A stretch of 64,000 bases of DNA, taken from Campanula takesimana (Eukaryota > Streptophyta > Magnoliopsida > Asterales > Campanulaceae). The notes under the pieces are model-generated. The model saw nothing but the letters and a program-made list of their open reading frames with translations. It did not search any database and was not told the origin of the DNA. How positions within the stretch are numbered: position 1 is the first letter of the stretch; every line of letters begins with the position of its first letter. The stretch spans positions 248,001 to 312,000 of the forward strand of contig JAOWBW010000321.1 in NCBI GenBank assembly GCA_026119855.1, written 5' to 3'. The position numbers and the translations under genes were made by a program. Below, in pieces: positions 1 to 11,940 of this stretch.

Positions 1-622
1 GTTTAACTTCAATGAAGTGAAGCCACCTTTGGTGTCATATCCCAAAATATTTGGGTTCATCGCACGTTTAAAAAAAAAAGAAGAAGAATGAGATGAAGTA
101 GAGAGTGGGGGGGGGAGAGAAATACCTAAACTCTTCAAGAACTTCAAAGGTGGGAGAAGTGTTGTGATCAAGATGCTTAATTTTCTTTGTGATGATTTTC
201 CAAAAGTGGTGGTCCTTTGTAATGGATAAAGAGGGGGGTATTTATAGGTGAGAAAATGATGTTTTTGGTGCCAAAACAGGGTCAACAATCAGAGATTTCC
301 CGGACAAAATCGATATTGATGAGAAAGGGAGAGATTCTTGGGAAATATATGTAACTGATGACCAGAAGCGTGCGCCCCCTGCCGTGAGGGCGGAAGTCGC
401 GCGCCCCTGACCCAAGAGGGCGGAGGCGCCTGACTCTGAAATGGTTTTTTTAACAGAATGGATAGAAAGTTAGGACTGTTATTCAGTTTAGCCCCCAAAA
501 CTGATGGAATCAGTTAGGAACTTAACGAAAGTAACAGAAACTAACGAAAAACACTTAGAACAAAGTAAAAACACAAATTAAGCGTGCAATCGGGGTGAGC
601 GGTCCAAGGCGGGGTGTCTACA
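1..622 (-). repeat. LTR-like segment running off the left edge
   Basis: Read on the minus strand the segment begins TGTAGACACCCCGCC at 622, a start typical of plant gypsy-type LTRs. It holds a GC-rich block at 368-432 and, further in, a TATA-like TATAAATA (plus positions 239-246). No coding potential was seen. The other end lies outside the window, so neither family nor length can be fixed. Confidence 0.35.
368..432 (-). promoter_or_regulatory. GC-rich motif block in the left-edge LTR
   Basis: A GC-rich island (GCGCCCC, GGGCGGA, GCGCGCCCC, GGGCGGA, GGCGCC) sits in AT-rich sequence about 120 bp upstream, on the minus strand, of TATAAATA at 239-246. The layout matches the blocks found in the other LTRs of this window. 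A regulatory role is inferred. Confidence 0.35.
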
Positions 623-1010
623 CCCTATTAATGGGACATGATCAAACAACTACTTCATTTATACTGAAGTAGTTAAGGAGGTTATATCCCTACATTTCAA
701 TTTACCTTTTAAATCCCCTTTAGACATGATTTTGATAAGAAGGACGTTAAGAATAGAACACCCAAAGTAGTAAAACTGACCAATAGACCGGGCGGGGCGG
801 GTGTCTAATACCTTCTCGTTCTGTAATCTAACTCCCAAGCATTTTTCTCTTTAGAATCTCTCGTTATAAAAGCAACTAAACTTAAGTTTTTCTTATGTTC
901 CTCTAAAAACATAGGTGGCGACTCTTAAACCCTAAAATCATTTAGACATAGTAGGTATCCCGTCTCACGCATAACAGGTTTTGCTAGGGAAACTACAAAG
1001 GGTTCCTTTG
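623..1010 (+). repeat. possible Tat/Ogre-type gypsy LTR end and primer site
   Basis: The stretch has the wording of the 3' end of Tat/Ogre LTRs: a GGGTGTCTAATACCTTC-like segment near 800 and GGTGGCGACTCTT at about 914, which resembles the priming-site region of those elements. No partner LTR or coding sequence was found nearby, so this is a tentative call from wording alone. Confidence 0.25.
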
Positions 1011-1055
1011 TGGAAGGAGCCTTTTTCAGCAGGCTGTGTCAGTAAGTTCTAGCCA

Positions 1056-1236
1056 CACGATGATGGTCCATTTCGGGTGCTCGAGCGGATTAATGATAAT
1101 GATTATAAGATTGAGTTGCCGGAAGACTACAATGTGCTGCGATGTTGAATGTGCGGATTATCTCAGTACCCTCCTGACATTGATGATTATGTCGAGATCA
1201 AGTTTTTTTCAAGGAGGGGTGGATGACGTTGGGTAA
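1056..1236 (+). pseudogene. Ty3/gypsy integrase C-terminal remnant
   Basis: The frame opening at 1056 reads through DDGPFRVLERIND and YKIELPEDYNV. This is the usual C-terminal tail of plant gypsy integrases, just before the FNVADLSPY-type motif. A stop at 1146-1148 and a frame change follow. The remainder (an ADYLS-like match, then an acidic stretch and an EGGVDD-like end) continues in another frame to about 1236. No upstream reverse transcriptase is present, so this is a broken fragment about 180 bp long. Confidence 0.6.
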
Positions 1237-1996
1237 TTCAGTAAAAAAGTGATGGTATCATAATGCTCTGAATTTTGCACACAACTTGAGAATATGGGTC
1301 TAAATATCGAATCACAGCTTCGTAGTGTAGACATGATTTTAGACATTCGGGATTGTTTGAGGGGCAAAAACGTCATTTTACTATTTTAGAAGATTTAATT
1401 TCGTAATTTAAGATTTCTTTTATTCACTTGATTTATTTATTGTTAAAGAGCTTAGGGTGTTGTTACTAAGTCTATATACAGTGAGAAAATGATTTTGATA
1501 TTATTAAATGAAATTGAGTTTCTCATAAAAACTTTTGTTGGCTCTTATTCTCTCTTTAATTCCGTCATTCTAACAAATGAACGATGATTTGCTCAAAAAA
1601 AAAAAAAAAAAAAACAGAAAAAAACGATGAGGCTTTAGAGTAAATTAATGAATGTGACATGCCTACTATTAAAACTAATGAATCTGTGATATTTAGTGGG
1701 TACGTAAAATTTTGTTTAATTAAACTTTCAACTATATTTGTTGAAGCATGCATCACGTCCCCACGCCTCTGGTGGTCTTCAAAATCTAACATAAATATAA
1801 AATTTCCAGCTTGACGATGTATGAAAGGAACAAGTGAACAAATAGCAAACCAACTAACTTGTCGCTCCTCATTAAATGAATGTGTACCTTAACATCGCAT
1901 TACATTTAGAAATGAATGTTACAACACAAACAAATAGCTACATGTCGGGTTTGCTTTAGTCATTAATTGATTACTTCTTTAATCAGATAATAAATA
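1237..1996. other. no gene recognised
   Basis: AT-rich sequence with an A-run at about 1596-1616. No exon, LTR end or clear inverted repeat was identified. Confidence 0.4.
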
Positions 1997-2243
1997 TTCT
2001 CTCCGTTTCAAAACAATTATAAATTTTTTTAAAAAAATTATCACTTTATTATTATTAAAATATTTTTGCTTAATTTTGTCAATTTTACCCTTTTTAATGA
2101 TTGTAAAGTATCTCTTGTTTACGCATTTAATTATCTAAGAATTAGAATATTTTAAGAGCGGTTGAGTCATTTTAATATATATTTTACATTTATTAATATG
2201 TGTAAAAGAGGTTAAAACGAATATTATTTTGAAACAGAGGAAG
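1997..2243. mobile_element. Stowaway-type MITE
   Basis: Terminal inverted repeats TTCTCTCCGTTTCAAAACAA and a matching right end with GAAACAGAGGAAG are flanked by TA on both sides (1995-1996 and 2244-2245). It is 247 bp long and non-coding, the standard form of a Tc1/mariner-derived MITE. Confidence 0.7.
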
Positions 2244-2387
2244 TATCATACTCGCTCCATTCTAAAATGATATTCCTTTCGTTATTTTCGTTTGTTTTAA
2301 AAATTACTTTTATTTTATTTTGAAAATTAAAACTTTAAAATTGCTGATAATAAAAAGACATTACTATAATAATAATGATAGCTTATA

Positions 2388-2669
2388 CTCCCTCCGTCCC
2401 CGCTCACTTGACACTTATTTCCATTTTGGTTTGTCTCAGCTCACTTGACACTTCCCAAAATAGCATACTTTTTATAATTTTATATTCACTCTACCCCACC
2501 ACTCATTCTCTATCTTCATTTTTCACCACTAAATATATTCAACCAACACCACTATTTACCTCACTCATTATCTCTCTTCATTTTATACTACACATTTTCT
2601 TTATTTTATTCTTTTCTCTTAGTTATTGTGCCCACCTCTTGGGTGTCAAGTGAGGTGGGATAGAGGGAG
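2388..2669. mobile_element. Stowaway-type MITE
   Basis: Begins CTCCCTCCGTCCCCGCTCAC and ends with its complement (AAGTGAGGTGGGATAGAGGGAG). TA dinucleotides flank it at 2386-2387 and 2670-2671. The 92-codon open frame across it is a by-product of pyrimidine-rich sequence. Confidence 0.8.
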
Positions 2670-2870
2670 TATATCCTTTCAAATTATTAATTAGCCTTCA
2701 TAATAGACTTTGGCTTTATAAATACCCCGTTCGATTGGATTGGTGGTAAAATTATGGATTTGGATTTTTTATTTAATGATTACTTAAAGGACTAAGATTG
2801 TGACCGTCTGTGTGCCATTATTTTGTGGAGATTTCTAGAGAAACATGCAATATCATCCTTTGGTCTAATA

Positions 2871-3149
2871 TGCTCGCTCCGTCCTAAACTTTTAGTTACT
2901 TATTTTTTTTTTGAGCATCTCAAATTTTTTGGGTATTTGCCCAAAATATTCAATTTCCTCTCTCATCCTCACTCACAACAACTATCAACTATCTTATTTT
3001 TTCTCTCATTTCCACTCACAATACCTACTTTTTTTTCCTTAATCTCCCACATTCAATTTTAGTACTCTCATTTCCACTCACAATACCTACTTTTTTTCCT
3101 TAATCTCACACATTCAATTTTAGTAACCAAAAGTATGGAATGAAGGGAG
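2871..3149. mobile_element. Stowaway-type MITE with internal duplication
   Basis: Ends are TGCTCGCTCCGTCCTAAAC and the matching GGAATGAAGGGAG, with TA on each side. A segment of about 60 bp (about 3004-3063) is repeated almost exactly at 3065-3124, a tandem duplication inside the MITE. Confidence 0.65.
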
Positions 3150-3432
3150 TAATTGGTATGCTATTAAGCATATTTATACAGGATAGTTATACATGCTTCT
3201 AGTATTTTTCTTTTTAAATGAATGTCTATTTATAATTTAGCCTAAAATAAATGTATTCTTGTCAAAAAAAAAAATCCCATAAGTTCTTTTCACAAAAAAT
3301 TATACTGTATATAATTAATTTTATATTTGCAATAATAAATATTAAGAAAATGGACAATAAAATTATTTATGTATTACTATATAAAAAAATAAAAAATAGT
3401 ACACATTTTCAGAATGTCTCATAAATAATGTT

Positions 3433-5211
3433 GACAAAGACTCAAGTGAGAACACACATACCCGTCTCATCCATGAGACGGGTCATTTCGACCCAAAACC
3501 CAACCCATGACCCGGCCATTGAACCGGCTCCATGACCCAAGGGGCAACCCATACTAGGGGTGGACAATGGTACAAATCTAAACCAACCAACCACGTATCA
3601 ACCGTACCAAACGCATTTGGTATACCAAAATTTTGTACATGGTATAAATATCTTATTTTGGTTGGTATACCGTACCAACTTTGAAAATTTGGTCGGTACA
3701 CGGTATGAATATTTGACTTTGGTTGGTATACCAAGTACCAACATTATTTAAAAAATATGTTAAATTATTACTTACACAGCTAGATGACCTCTGATTGGTT
3801 GAGATGTATATTTAGTTTTTCATTTAAAAACAATAATTTTTCCATTACATGTATTTCTATGTGAAAGTTCCTCACAAGTCAAGTTGTAAAATCTCCAATA
3901 AATTGATATAATTTCTATTGTATAATAAAATTGTAGTGCATGTTTGCTTTTACCATTTTTAAATGCATGGTTCACCTTTAGTTTTTTAAATTGTTCACTA
4001 ATTAATGGAAAATGCAAAAAAAATGTTCAAATAACATTCGATTTTTTTTTTATTTAGTACTTCAATGCATACTTGGTAGAGTACCACATACCGACCATAC
4101 CAACCAAGTACCAACCGTACCAATAAGTTGGTATACCGACTTTGATGGTTGGTAATGGTATGCATTTTCTTGTACCATGTTTAATTTGGTTGGTACACGG
4201 TATAGGCAAAATACACTTGGTATACCAACCAAGCCACCCCTAACCCATACCACGTGGCAACTTCTTATAGGCCCAATTTTTTTAATTTTTTTTTTTTTGC
4301 TCCAGGACTCAAGGGCGACCCTGCCACATGGCAGCCTCTCATAGGCCCAAAAATTTTTTTTTTTTTTTTTTTTTGGTGTTTTTTAATTTTTTTTTTTTTT
4401 TTTTTTTTTGTTTTTTTTTTCGGTTTGTCAAAAGTAATAGTTACTATTATGTAATGACTGTATACATATAAAGTAACAGTTTGTATGCATAAAAGTAATA
4501 CATATATATAGAAAAGTAACATTGTTTTTTTTTATGTTTTCTTCGTTTGCCAAAAGTAATACTTATTACAACTAAAATATAACGAACGTGTTACTTATAT
4601 GTAATAATGTTTATACATAATTGTAACACATATGTATAGAAAAAGTAATAATTCAACCATTTACATTTTTAAAGCTAAAAACACTTGATTAGTGTTACAT
4701 GTAAAAGTATTACATTATATATAGAAATATGTTATAATTTCTTTTATTAAAGTGTTACATTTACTTGTACAAACAATTACATTCATATATATGAGTTGTT
4801 ACTTTTCAAAAAATTAAATCAAAATACACAATATTTTACATTTTTGCAAAAGCATTATTACATTTCAGTATAAATGATAATTACATTTAGATATTGCTTG
4901 GGTTACATGTAATTATAGTTAGTATTACATTTGAAAAAATGGGTAAAACGAGCTTTTGTTTTTATGAAACAGGTGTTACGTTTACTTATGAACAATATTA
5001 TTTTATATGTATTCAGTCATTACATTAAGTTATGGTAACTATTACTTTTGGTCAACGACGGAAAAGCCGAAAAAATAATATAAAAACTCAAAAAAAAATA
5101 AAAAAATTGGAGCTCTGGGAGGCTGTCACGTGGCGGGTTCGGCCCATGGGTCATGGGGCGACCCGTCTCATGCATGAGACGGATCCCCTTGTTCTCATGG
5201 GAGACCACCTC
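3433..5211. mobile_element. non-autonomous Mutator-like element
   Basis: Perfect 9-bp direct repeats AATAATGTT (3424-3432 and 5212-5220) bound inverted ends containing TGAGAACA and GTCTCATxCATGAGAC hairpins. A 9-bp duplication is the Mutator hallmark. The 1.78-kb interior is non-coding: a nested hAT MITE, long T-runs (about 4275-4420) and an AT-rich stretch (4430-5040) with repeated TTACTTTT/AAAGTAAT and TTACATGTAA words. Confidence 0.65.
3555..4242. mobile_element. hAT MITE rich in GGTATACC palindromes
   Basis: Perfect 8-bp duplication ACCCATAC (3547-3554 and 4243-4250) flanks the inverted ends TAGGGGTGG / CCACCCCTA, a hAT-type signature. Both arms carry many copies of TTGGTATACCAA-like palindromes and ACCAACC words in opposite orientation, so the transcript could fold into a long hairpin. 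It is nested in the Mutator-like element at 3433-5211. Confidence 0.75.
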
Positions 5212-5289
5212 AATAATGTTTTGATATTTCTTCCATCCCATTTGAATTAGACAAAGATTGAATGCCACGAGAGCAACAAAATAATGTTA

Positions 5290-5523
5290 CACACTCCGTC
5301 CTACCCTAAAGTTTTTTTTTTTTACTTTTTTTATTTTTTTTGGTCACAACCTAAAGTTTTTAGTTACTTTATTACTTAAAATCGATCATGAGACTCACTT
5401 CTCATTCTCACAACAAAACATCAACCCACTTTTTCTCTTCTACTTTATTTTTCATATTCACAACATTTACTTTTTCTTAATTACCGTGTCAAGTCAAACT
5501 AACAACTTTAAGGTGGGAATGAG
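5290..5523. mobile_element. Stowaway-type MITE
   Basis: Starts CACACTCCGTCCTACCCTAAAG, ends with the partial complement (CTTTAAGGTGGGAATGAG), and has TA at both borders (5288-5289, 5524-5525). 234 bp, non-coding. Confidence 0.6.
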
Positions 5524-5525
5524 TA

Positions 5526-6643
5526 CTAATGTTTGAGTGCTACGAATATAGATAGTGGGTATTTGTTCCGAATATGATAAGTGAAATCCATAAATTAAAA
5601 ACTACAAACCACTTTTTCTTTAAGAATTGTTTGATTTCATATGGAACGCCCAAAATGAAAATTTTCTATTAAAAAAAAAAAAACAGAGTGAGTATTCATT
5701 AAACCATGTGTAGTTGTGAATCAAGTTTGGTTCATCAAAAGAATTCATAAGTAATTTGGAAAATTGGTTCTAGTGGTGGCTCAATTTTTGTTAAAGGTAT
5801 ATTGAAAGAAAATTTTCGTTCACATCGTGGACGAATTTGTGAACAAAAATTTATTTGAGATATATACTGTATTTTGTAATTTTTCCATGCCAGAAATTAC
5901 ATTAATTGGATGAAAATATTCATGATTTCTTTTTCTCTACGAATATAGCCTAATATAACTTTTAATAATTTTAATATTTTTAATGTTTTATTAGTAGTTT
6001 TTTTTTTTTATGATGTCCACGCTTAATATTTTTAATATTAAAATGATTATAATATTTTATTATTGTATATATTGACAAAATTTTAAAATTTTATATATTT
6101 AAGTTTTCACTTGCGCGAAACGATACCATTTCTGTCAAAATATCAAAAACATTCTTATTCTTTTTTTCCCCTTATAAATAGAGTTCAATATTGGTGGGTA
6201 AAAACTAGTTCACCACTACAGAACATAATTTGCTGTGAATGAAATTTTGTTCATATACGAGTTTCATTCAAATAATGAACAAATTTTTCGTTTACCACTG
6301 TGCAATCTCTTAGTTACAGATAAAGTAGCAAAAACTAGAAAATTTAAGAATGGATTATTTTTACTTTGAAAAGCTGCAATTGGACTACCCTAATTACTAT
6401 TAGACACTTTTATGGCGGAATGTTTGACCTGAAATTGTAATTTACTCTCTAAGTACTAAAATAGTTTACACTATTTTTTTATTTTTTTTTGGTGTCCCAT
6501 TAGTAAATATCACTCTCTTAATATATCCGTCATTTATACTTTTTTTATTTCTATAGTGGAGTAGTATTCATATATTTAAATTATGAATCCCACTCTCAAA
6601 TCATCATACCACAATACATTTGCCACTCACCATATTTTTAATA
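5526..6643. other. no gene recognised
   Basis: AT-rich intergenic sequence with several GAACAAAATTT / AAATTTTTGTTCAC words in both orientations between about 5700 and 6300, possibly a decayed inverted-repeat element. No boundaries or coding signal could be supported. Confidence 0.4.
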
Positions 6644-7678
6644 CTCCCTTCGTCTTAAAGTATGAGTCATACTTTAGTTATGCACACTTCTTAATGAAAC
6701 ACTGGAAAATGGATAAAGATTGCAAGTGATTTGAAGATATAATTTTCATAATGCAAGTGAGTAGAAAGTAAATTAGTGTTGTTTTTTTAGTAATTACGCA
6801 AGCATTATAAAGATAGATTTATGAACAACATGTTGGATATTATGTCCTAGGCCCTTGAGAAAGGCCTATGCGTTACATCATAGCTTCATTGTTATAGAGA
6901 TAACAAACATGATTATTATATCTTTTGCATGATTATTATAATAATCATTGTCCCTAGCACTTATGAAGAGCTAGCATGAGTTTAATGGATAATCATATGA
7001 TGATTATGGTGCATAGGAAGCGGATTAAACTTGTGGGTACTTGTTGGAAAACAAGGTACTGGATAAACCCGTTATTAGATTTATGTCATGATCAAATGTC
7101 ATAATTAAATCTCATAATAGTCATACCATTTGAATCCTTAGACCTGAGATTATCATGGTCTTCAACATGATGAACATTATGTTTGATGTACTCAAACGCT
7201 ACCCTTAACCAGGTAGTTACAAAGGCTACGATTGGCATGATCGGATTCTTGTAGGGAAGAATGATAAGTTAAGATGAAATTTGTCCCTCTTCGGAGAGAT
7301 ATCTGCTTAGGTCACTCGATGAGTGAGATTGATGATAGTGCATGGCCATGACCAAATGAATTGATGTGATCAATGCCATTTGCTCATATCAGTCTACTCA
7401 AGATCAAGAAAGCATTGGACAACATAAGTTAACTTGGACCTTGACTTATGTCCAATATGATATCGCGTGACAAAGGGATTGTGATATGTTCTATAAGGTA
7501 ACCTTGGACTTTCAAAGTTATACTAATTGGGTAGTCATAATGGCTTGCTAGAGTCCTCTTATGACTTACGGGTTCTGACTTGTTCGGACTCGTTGCCAAC
7601 TTAGTATAATCCTATTGGGCCACACACATTAGAACGGATTGAAAAGCCTGAAATTTGGGAATCGGGAAACTGCTGAAC

Positions 7679-7758
7679 ATACGGCTCCTTAGTAGGAGTA
7701 CGTCTCCTTAGGAGGAGTACGACTCCTAGAGAGCCGTACGGCTGCCCCTCCGTACCTG
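7679..7758 (+). promoter_or_regulatory. GC-rich motif block (TACGGCTCC type) upstream of TATA
   Basis: Alternating direct and inverted copies of TACGGCTCC / AGGAGTACG, ending GAGCCGTACGGC, lie about 70 bp upstream of TATATATAAA (7826-7835). The second LTR has a shorter version at 12772-12830 followed by TATATAAA at 12903-12910. A U3 regulatory role is inferred. Confidence 0.5.
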
Positions 7759-7947
7759 GTCAGATCCTGCAGTTTTCTTCTTGGAGAAGGAATCCCAGGT
7801 CCAAAAGGAATTAGGTCAAACCTCTTATATATAAATGTGTGTCGGGTTTTACAGCCCCTAACCCTATTGATAACCTAGGTTTTGGAAACATATATCAAAT
7901 GTTTGTGAAGCATTAAAATATAGAGAGGTATGTTATTAATTTGAGAT

Positions 7948-9441
7948 TGTTAGTAGTGGTGCCCTAGGCACGTTTAATAAACGTTGTAATTGTTATCATT
8001 TATTTCATATCAATAAAGAGATGTTTTGATTATTATTGTTGTTCATGTTTACTTATAATAATCTCCGTCCCTAGTACTTGTTAAGCACTAGTATAAAGGC
8101 TAAATGATCATGGGATGATCATGTTAGATTTATGGGTACTTGTTTGGAACAAGGTACTGGACATGACCCGCTTTATGAGATTTATGTCATGGTCTATGTC
8201 ATACATATATCTCATATTAGTTATGTCATTTGAATCCTTAGACATGAAGTTATTATAAGTCTTCCACTTGATGAACATTATGTTTGACATATTCAAATGC
8301 TACTTTTAACAGAGTAGTTATAAAGGGTATGATTGGCATAATCGGATTCACGTAGGGAAGAATAATAAGCTAAATGGATTTGTCCCTCCTCGGAGAGATG
8401 TCAAGCTTGGGCCTCTCGTAGGAATGATGTTGATGAAATGTTCGGCCGGACTCAAATGAATTGATTGGATCAATGTCATTTGGATTATCAACATATTCGG
8501 AATCGAGAAAATATTGAACAAAACAAGTTGACCGTTTGACCATGACTTGTGTTCAATGACATCGTGGACAAAGGGATTATGACATATTCTAAGAGGAATG
8601 CGAACTTGTATCTAGTTATACTATTTGGGTAGGTATGACGGTTTGCTAGAACCTAATCATATCTTATGGTTTCATGTTTGAACCCATTGCCAAATTAGTA
8701 TAATCCTAGAGGGTCACACACAATAGAATGAATCTTTAAAAGGACTACATTGGAATTTTGGAAATTCTGGACTTTCTGAGAAGTGGGCGACCGCACAGTA
8801 TGGACTGGGCGGCCGCACACTTATCTCAGTTTTGTACCAGTTTTGCTTCAGATAGTTGTGCGACCGCACAAAGGCTTTTGGGCGGCCGCACAGTACTGTC
8901 GGGTGGCAGATTCCTAATTTGATTAGGAAACGAATTTTGGACAGATTTTAACACAAGTTTCCTATTTGGAATAGGTCATACTTGTGTATAAAAGACCAAA
9001 TTCGGCCAGCACTCAAAGCTAATGATTTTGTGAGTCTCAAAGAGTTTGAGAGAGGGTTTATTTTGTTCCAAGACATTCTTGGTTGAGGAACAAAATAATA
9101 CACAAAATAAATTCCATATAATTCTTTTGATTGTGAAAAAGTGTTTCACAATTTGGTCTAGCAACCAAGATCAAAGAAGCTCCTTTGACATTCGTTCGAA
9201 GTGTGGATACCGCTAGAGGGTGAAAATCATCATCTTCAAAGTTCGTGTTCAAGCTTTGTGATCGTGATCAAGTCTTCAAACCTCCACCAAAGACCAAGAG
9301 AATTTGATAGCCATCAAGGGTTAGTTTATTCCTTTATTCTCATGTCGTATTTGGTTTAATCATATGAACGGATCTATGGGCTTTGGGTTTCAAAATTTTA
9401 AATGCTAATTTCCGCTGCGCATGTTTGATCGAAACCCAACA
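7948..9441 (+). mobile_element. nested solo LTR, copia type
   Basis: Starts TGTTAGTAGTGGTGCCC, ends CGAAACCCAACA, and is flanked by GAGAT on both sides (7943-7947 and 9442-9446). The second host LTR (at about 13297) shows the same site empty. No primer site or interior remains, so it is a solo LTR left by recombination between two LTRs. The same family occurs at 33011-34541 and 37677-39215. Confidence 0.85.
8785..8894 (+). promoter_or_regulatory. four-copy GCGRCCGCAC block upstream of TATA
   Basis: Four copies of a near-palindromic GCG(A/G)CCGCACA motif, alternating A and G at the variable base, lie about 90 bp upstream of TATAAAAG (8987-8994) in this solo LTR. The motif is seen directly. 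An enhancer-like or epigenetic role is inferred. Confidence 0.55.
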
Positions 9442-9745
9442 GAGATCTATAATCATCATTCAATAATCGAAGAAGCAAGATAATTCCTATGAAGAAAGAG
9501 TTTCTTCATCAAGCCTTTAGATCTAGCAGTCGCATCAAGAAGGTGTTCTTGAGTCTGTTTGACGTGTGGATACCGATAGAGGGTGTTTTCTTTAACACCT
9601 TAAAGTCTGTGTTCATGGATGCGATCTTCAAGGGTTAGTATTCTTTCATCTTGTATTTAATTTAATCAACATGCACGGATCCAGGATCATGGGTGTTTGA
9701 TTTCTTGTTATTATTCTGCTGCGTATGGTGCATCAAAACCCAACA

Positions 9746-11940
9746 GTGGTATCAGAATCCCGTTCATCGTTGATTATTTTATTATATACATAATGTTTAA
9801 ATTGTTTAATTCGATTATATGGTTTGCATGATAATAAGATGAATATGTGATAAAGGTTTATGAGCATGATTAGGTAGGGATTATGTAATTATTTTATTGA
9901 TGAGATCCATATGAATAATTGCATGTTAGGGTTATCAATAAATAATTGGATTATGTGTATTGATAATTTAGATATAATTTGTATATGTATTAAACTATTT
10001 ATTCATGATATTGATTAGATATATTTAAATTCATAATCTGTAAATTCGTGTTGGTTTAATCTGATTAATGCATGAACACGATATTGGGATTGATTGAATT
10101 TCTAAAATTCTAAAATCAGGAAATCTGGACAGAGATTCCGCACGCCTCTTATGGAGGCATACGGCTTATAGTAAGCCGTACGACGGTCCTCTGCAGATTC
10201 CCAGATCTGTTTCATTTTCTGGTTTTCTGATTGTTCTGTAAATCGTTTACAGAATTCGAATCAGGAATTGAATCTGGTTTCAGATGATCTCGCTTATCTC
10301 TATGCATGGAAGGAGGGCGGGTTTTCGAAACCGTGTTTCCTGAAATATGATTTAATCTAGAAAATCGCAGAAATCAGAATTCTGAAGAGTTCAGGATTGC
10401 TGTAGTCTATGAAATTGATGAGACAATAAAGGATCTTGAATCAAGTTATCGTTCCATACGGAATTGTGGTTGCCTCATAGGCTTAGTTTCGCCCGTATGA
10501 AAGATAATCTTGGTTTCTTGATTTTAGTACGGAATTGTGGTTGCCCTATGGCTTAGTTTCGACCGTACATTTTGTGCTCTCAATTTATAGATGTTTTGCG
10601 GATTCAAAAGCAAGTGCAAATTGTTTGCAGAGAAGAAAACTAAATTTGGATTGATTCACCGGAATTGCCCAATGGCAGGCTTATGCCTTGTTTCTAGACA
10701 TACGGATGAAGGATCCAATTTGTAAATTGTTTTCAGAGAATTTAGATTCCGTCCCCATTATTTTTCTACATAATTAAATCACAAGATTTTGTTTTTGTTA
10801 GTTAATTCAATTAGTTTACAACCATTATGCATGATTATATTAAATTATGTGTTACATAAATAAATATATAATGCATGCCTCTATATAAATAACCTTCTTA
10901 AATTTTAAGTTCAATGTGCCATCCACGATTAAAACACTTGTGAGTACACGGGTAGTTTTATGCGTGCTATGCCAAAGCTAGGCGCCTTAATTATATCTTT
11001 GCATAAGCAAGATGAGTGAATCAAAGTTTTCTATACGTTTAAAGTGATTTAACTTAATTAGGCTATCATAACAGTTATAGGCCTAAGGCACAAGATGTGA
11101 TTAAAACATGTTGTGACATATGATGTCCAAATCACATAAAGGATCTAAGAGTCACATATGATGTGATTGATAAGGAGTTATCTACCTAATTAATTTAGTT
11201 TTGAGTAGTCGTACCAAAGCCGACTTGAAACTAAGCACATTTGAAGAAGTTCATGACCAACAAACCTTCTGGATATCAACATCAAATTATTCTAAATATA
11301 TATATAAAGTCATCTGTATATGAGTTTCAAGCACATTTTAAGAAAGTCTTGGCCAAGAAAAATTCTGGACACCAACCTCAAAAGGTTCTGGACATTAATA
11401 ATAGAGCCATCTGGATATGATTTTAATAATATTTGAACAAAGTCATGACCAATAAACCTTCTGGGTATGAAGCTTAAGTGGTTCTATATAGAAAGAATAA
11501 AAGTTCTGGATAGTGTTTTTTATTGTGCAAGTAAGAAAAAAAAAACAAATAAAAAAAATATTTTTTTAGTTAAAGTGAGAGTGTATTTTTTTAGTGTCAG
11601 TTCTAGTGTTTTTGATAGCCAGTTGTAGTTTTTTTTTATAGCCAGAGAGCATATTGAAAGAACCTTTAAAGCTGAAAAAAAACCTTTGAGACTGATAGCC
11701 AGAACCTTTGAATCGGATAGCCAGAACCTTTGAAAGTGATATCCAGATGGTTTTTTTTTAAAGGAAATTTGAAGAGAAACATAAGTCATGGGCTTTGCCC
11801 CTGATTCCGTGTTTAAAATCGCTAAAAGACGTCGTTTAGGCCCTCAAATTGTCATTTAAATTTTTTTTCAGCAAAATCGCGCCGTTTTTTGTGAAACACA
11901 TTTTTCCTAATCACTTGGTAAAACGCGTTTTACGGGAGAC
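9746..11940 (+). repeat. non-coding interior of the LARD-like element
   Basis: Begins with the tRNA-Met primer site. It contains a pair of about 42-bp repeats bounded by TACGG and CCGTA (10455-10499 and 10528-10568), another TACGGCTTA/TAAGCCGTA inverted repeat (about 10160-10180), loosely repeated CTTCTGGATAT units (11230-11480) and short tandem GATAGCCAGAACCTTTGA units (about 11690-11755). No gag or pol frame was found. Confidence 0.55.

Larger units (their letters stand above)
6831..9745 (+). repeat. left LTR of the LARD-like element (interrupted)
   Basis: Reads TGTTGG at 6831 to CCCAACA at 9745. A solo LTR (7948-9441 plus a 5-bp duplication) interrupts it. Without that, the LTR is about 1.4 kb. 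It aligns with 11941-13599, including the uninterrupted TTGAGATCTATxATCATC site in that copy. Confidence 0.75.

Noticed and set aside
4254..4522. Frames through poly-T runs (poly-Phe / poly-Lys)
   Set aside because: Homopolymer artefacts inside a Mutator-like element.
6205..6300. CACTACAGAAC motif suggesting a CACTA transposon end
   Set aside because: No matching inverted end or 3-bp duplication was found within reach.
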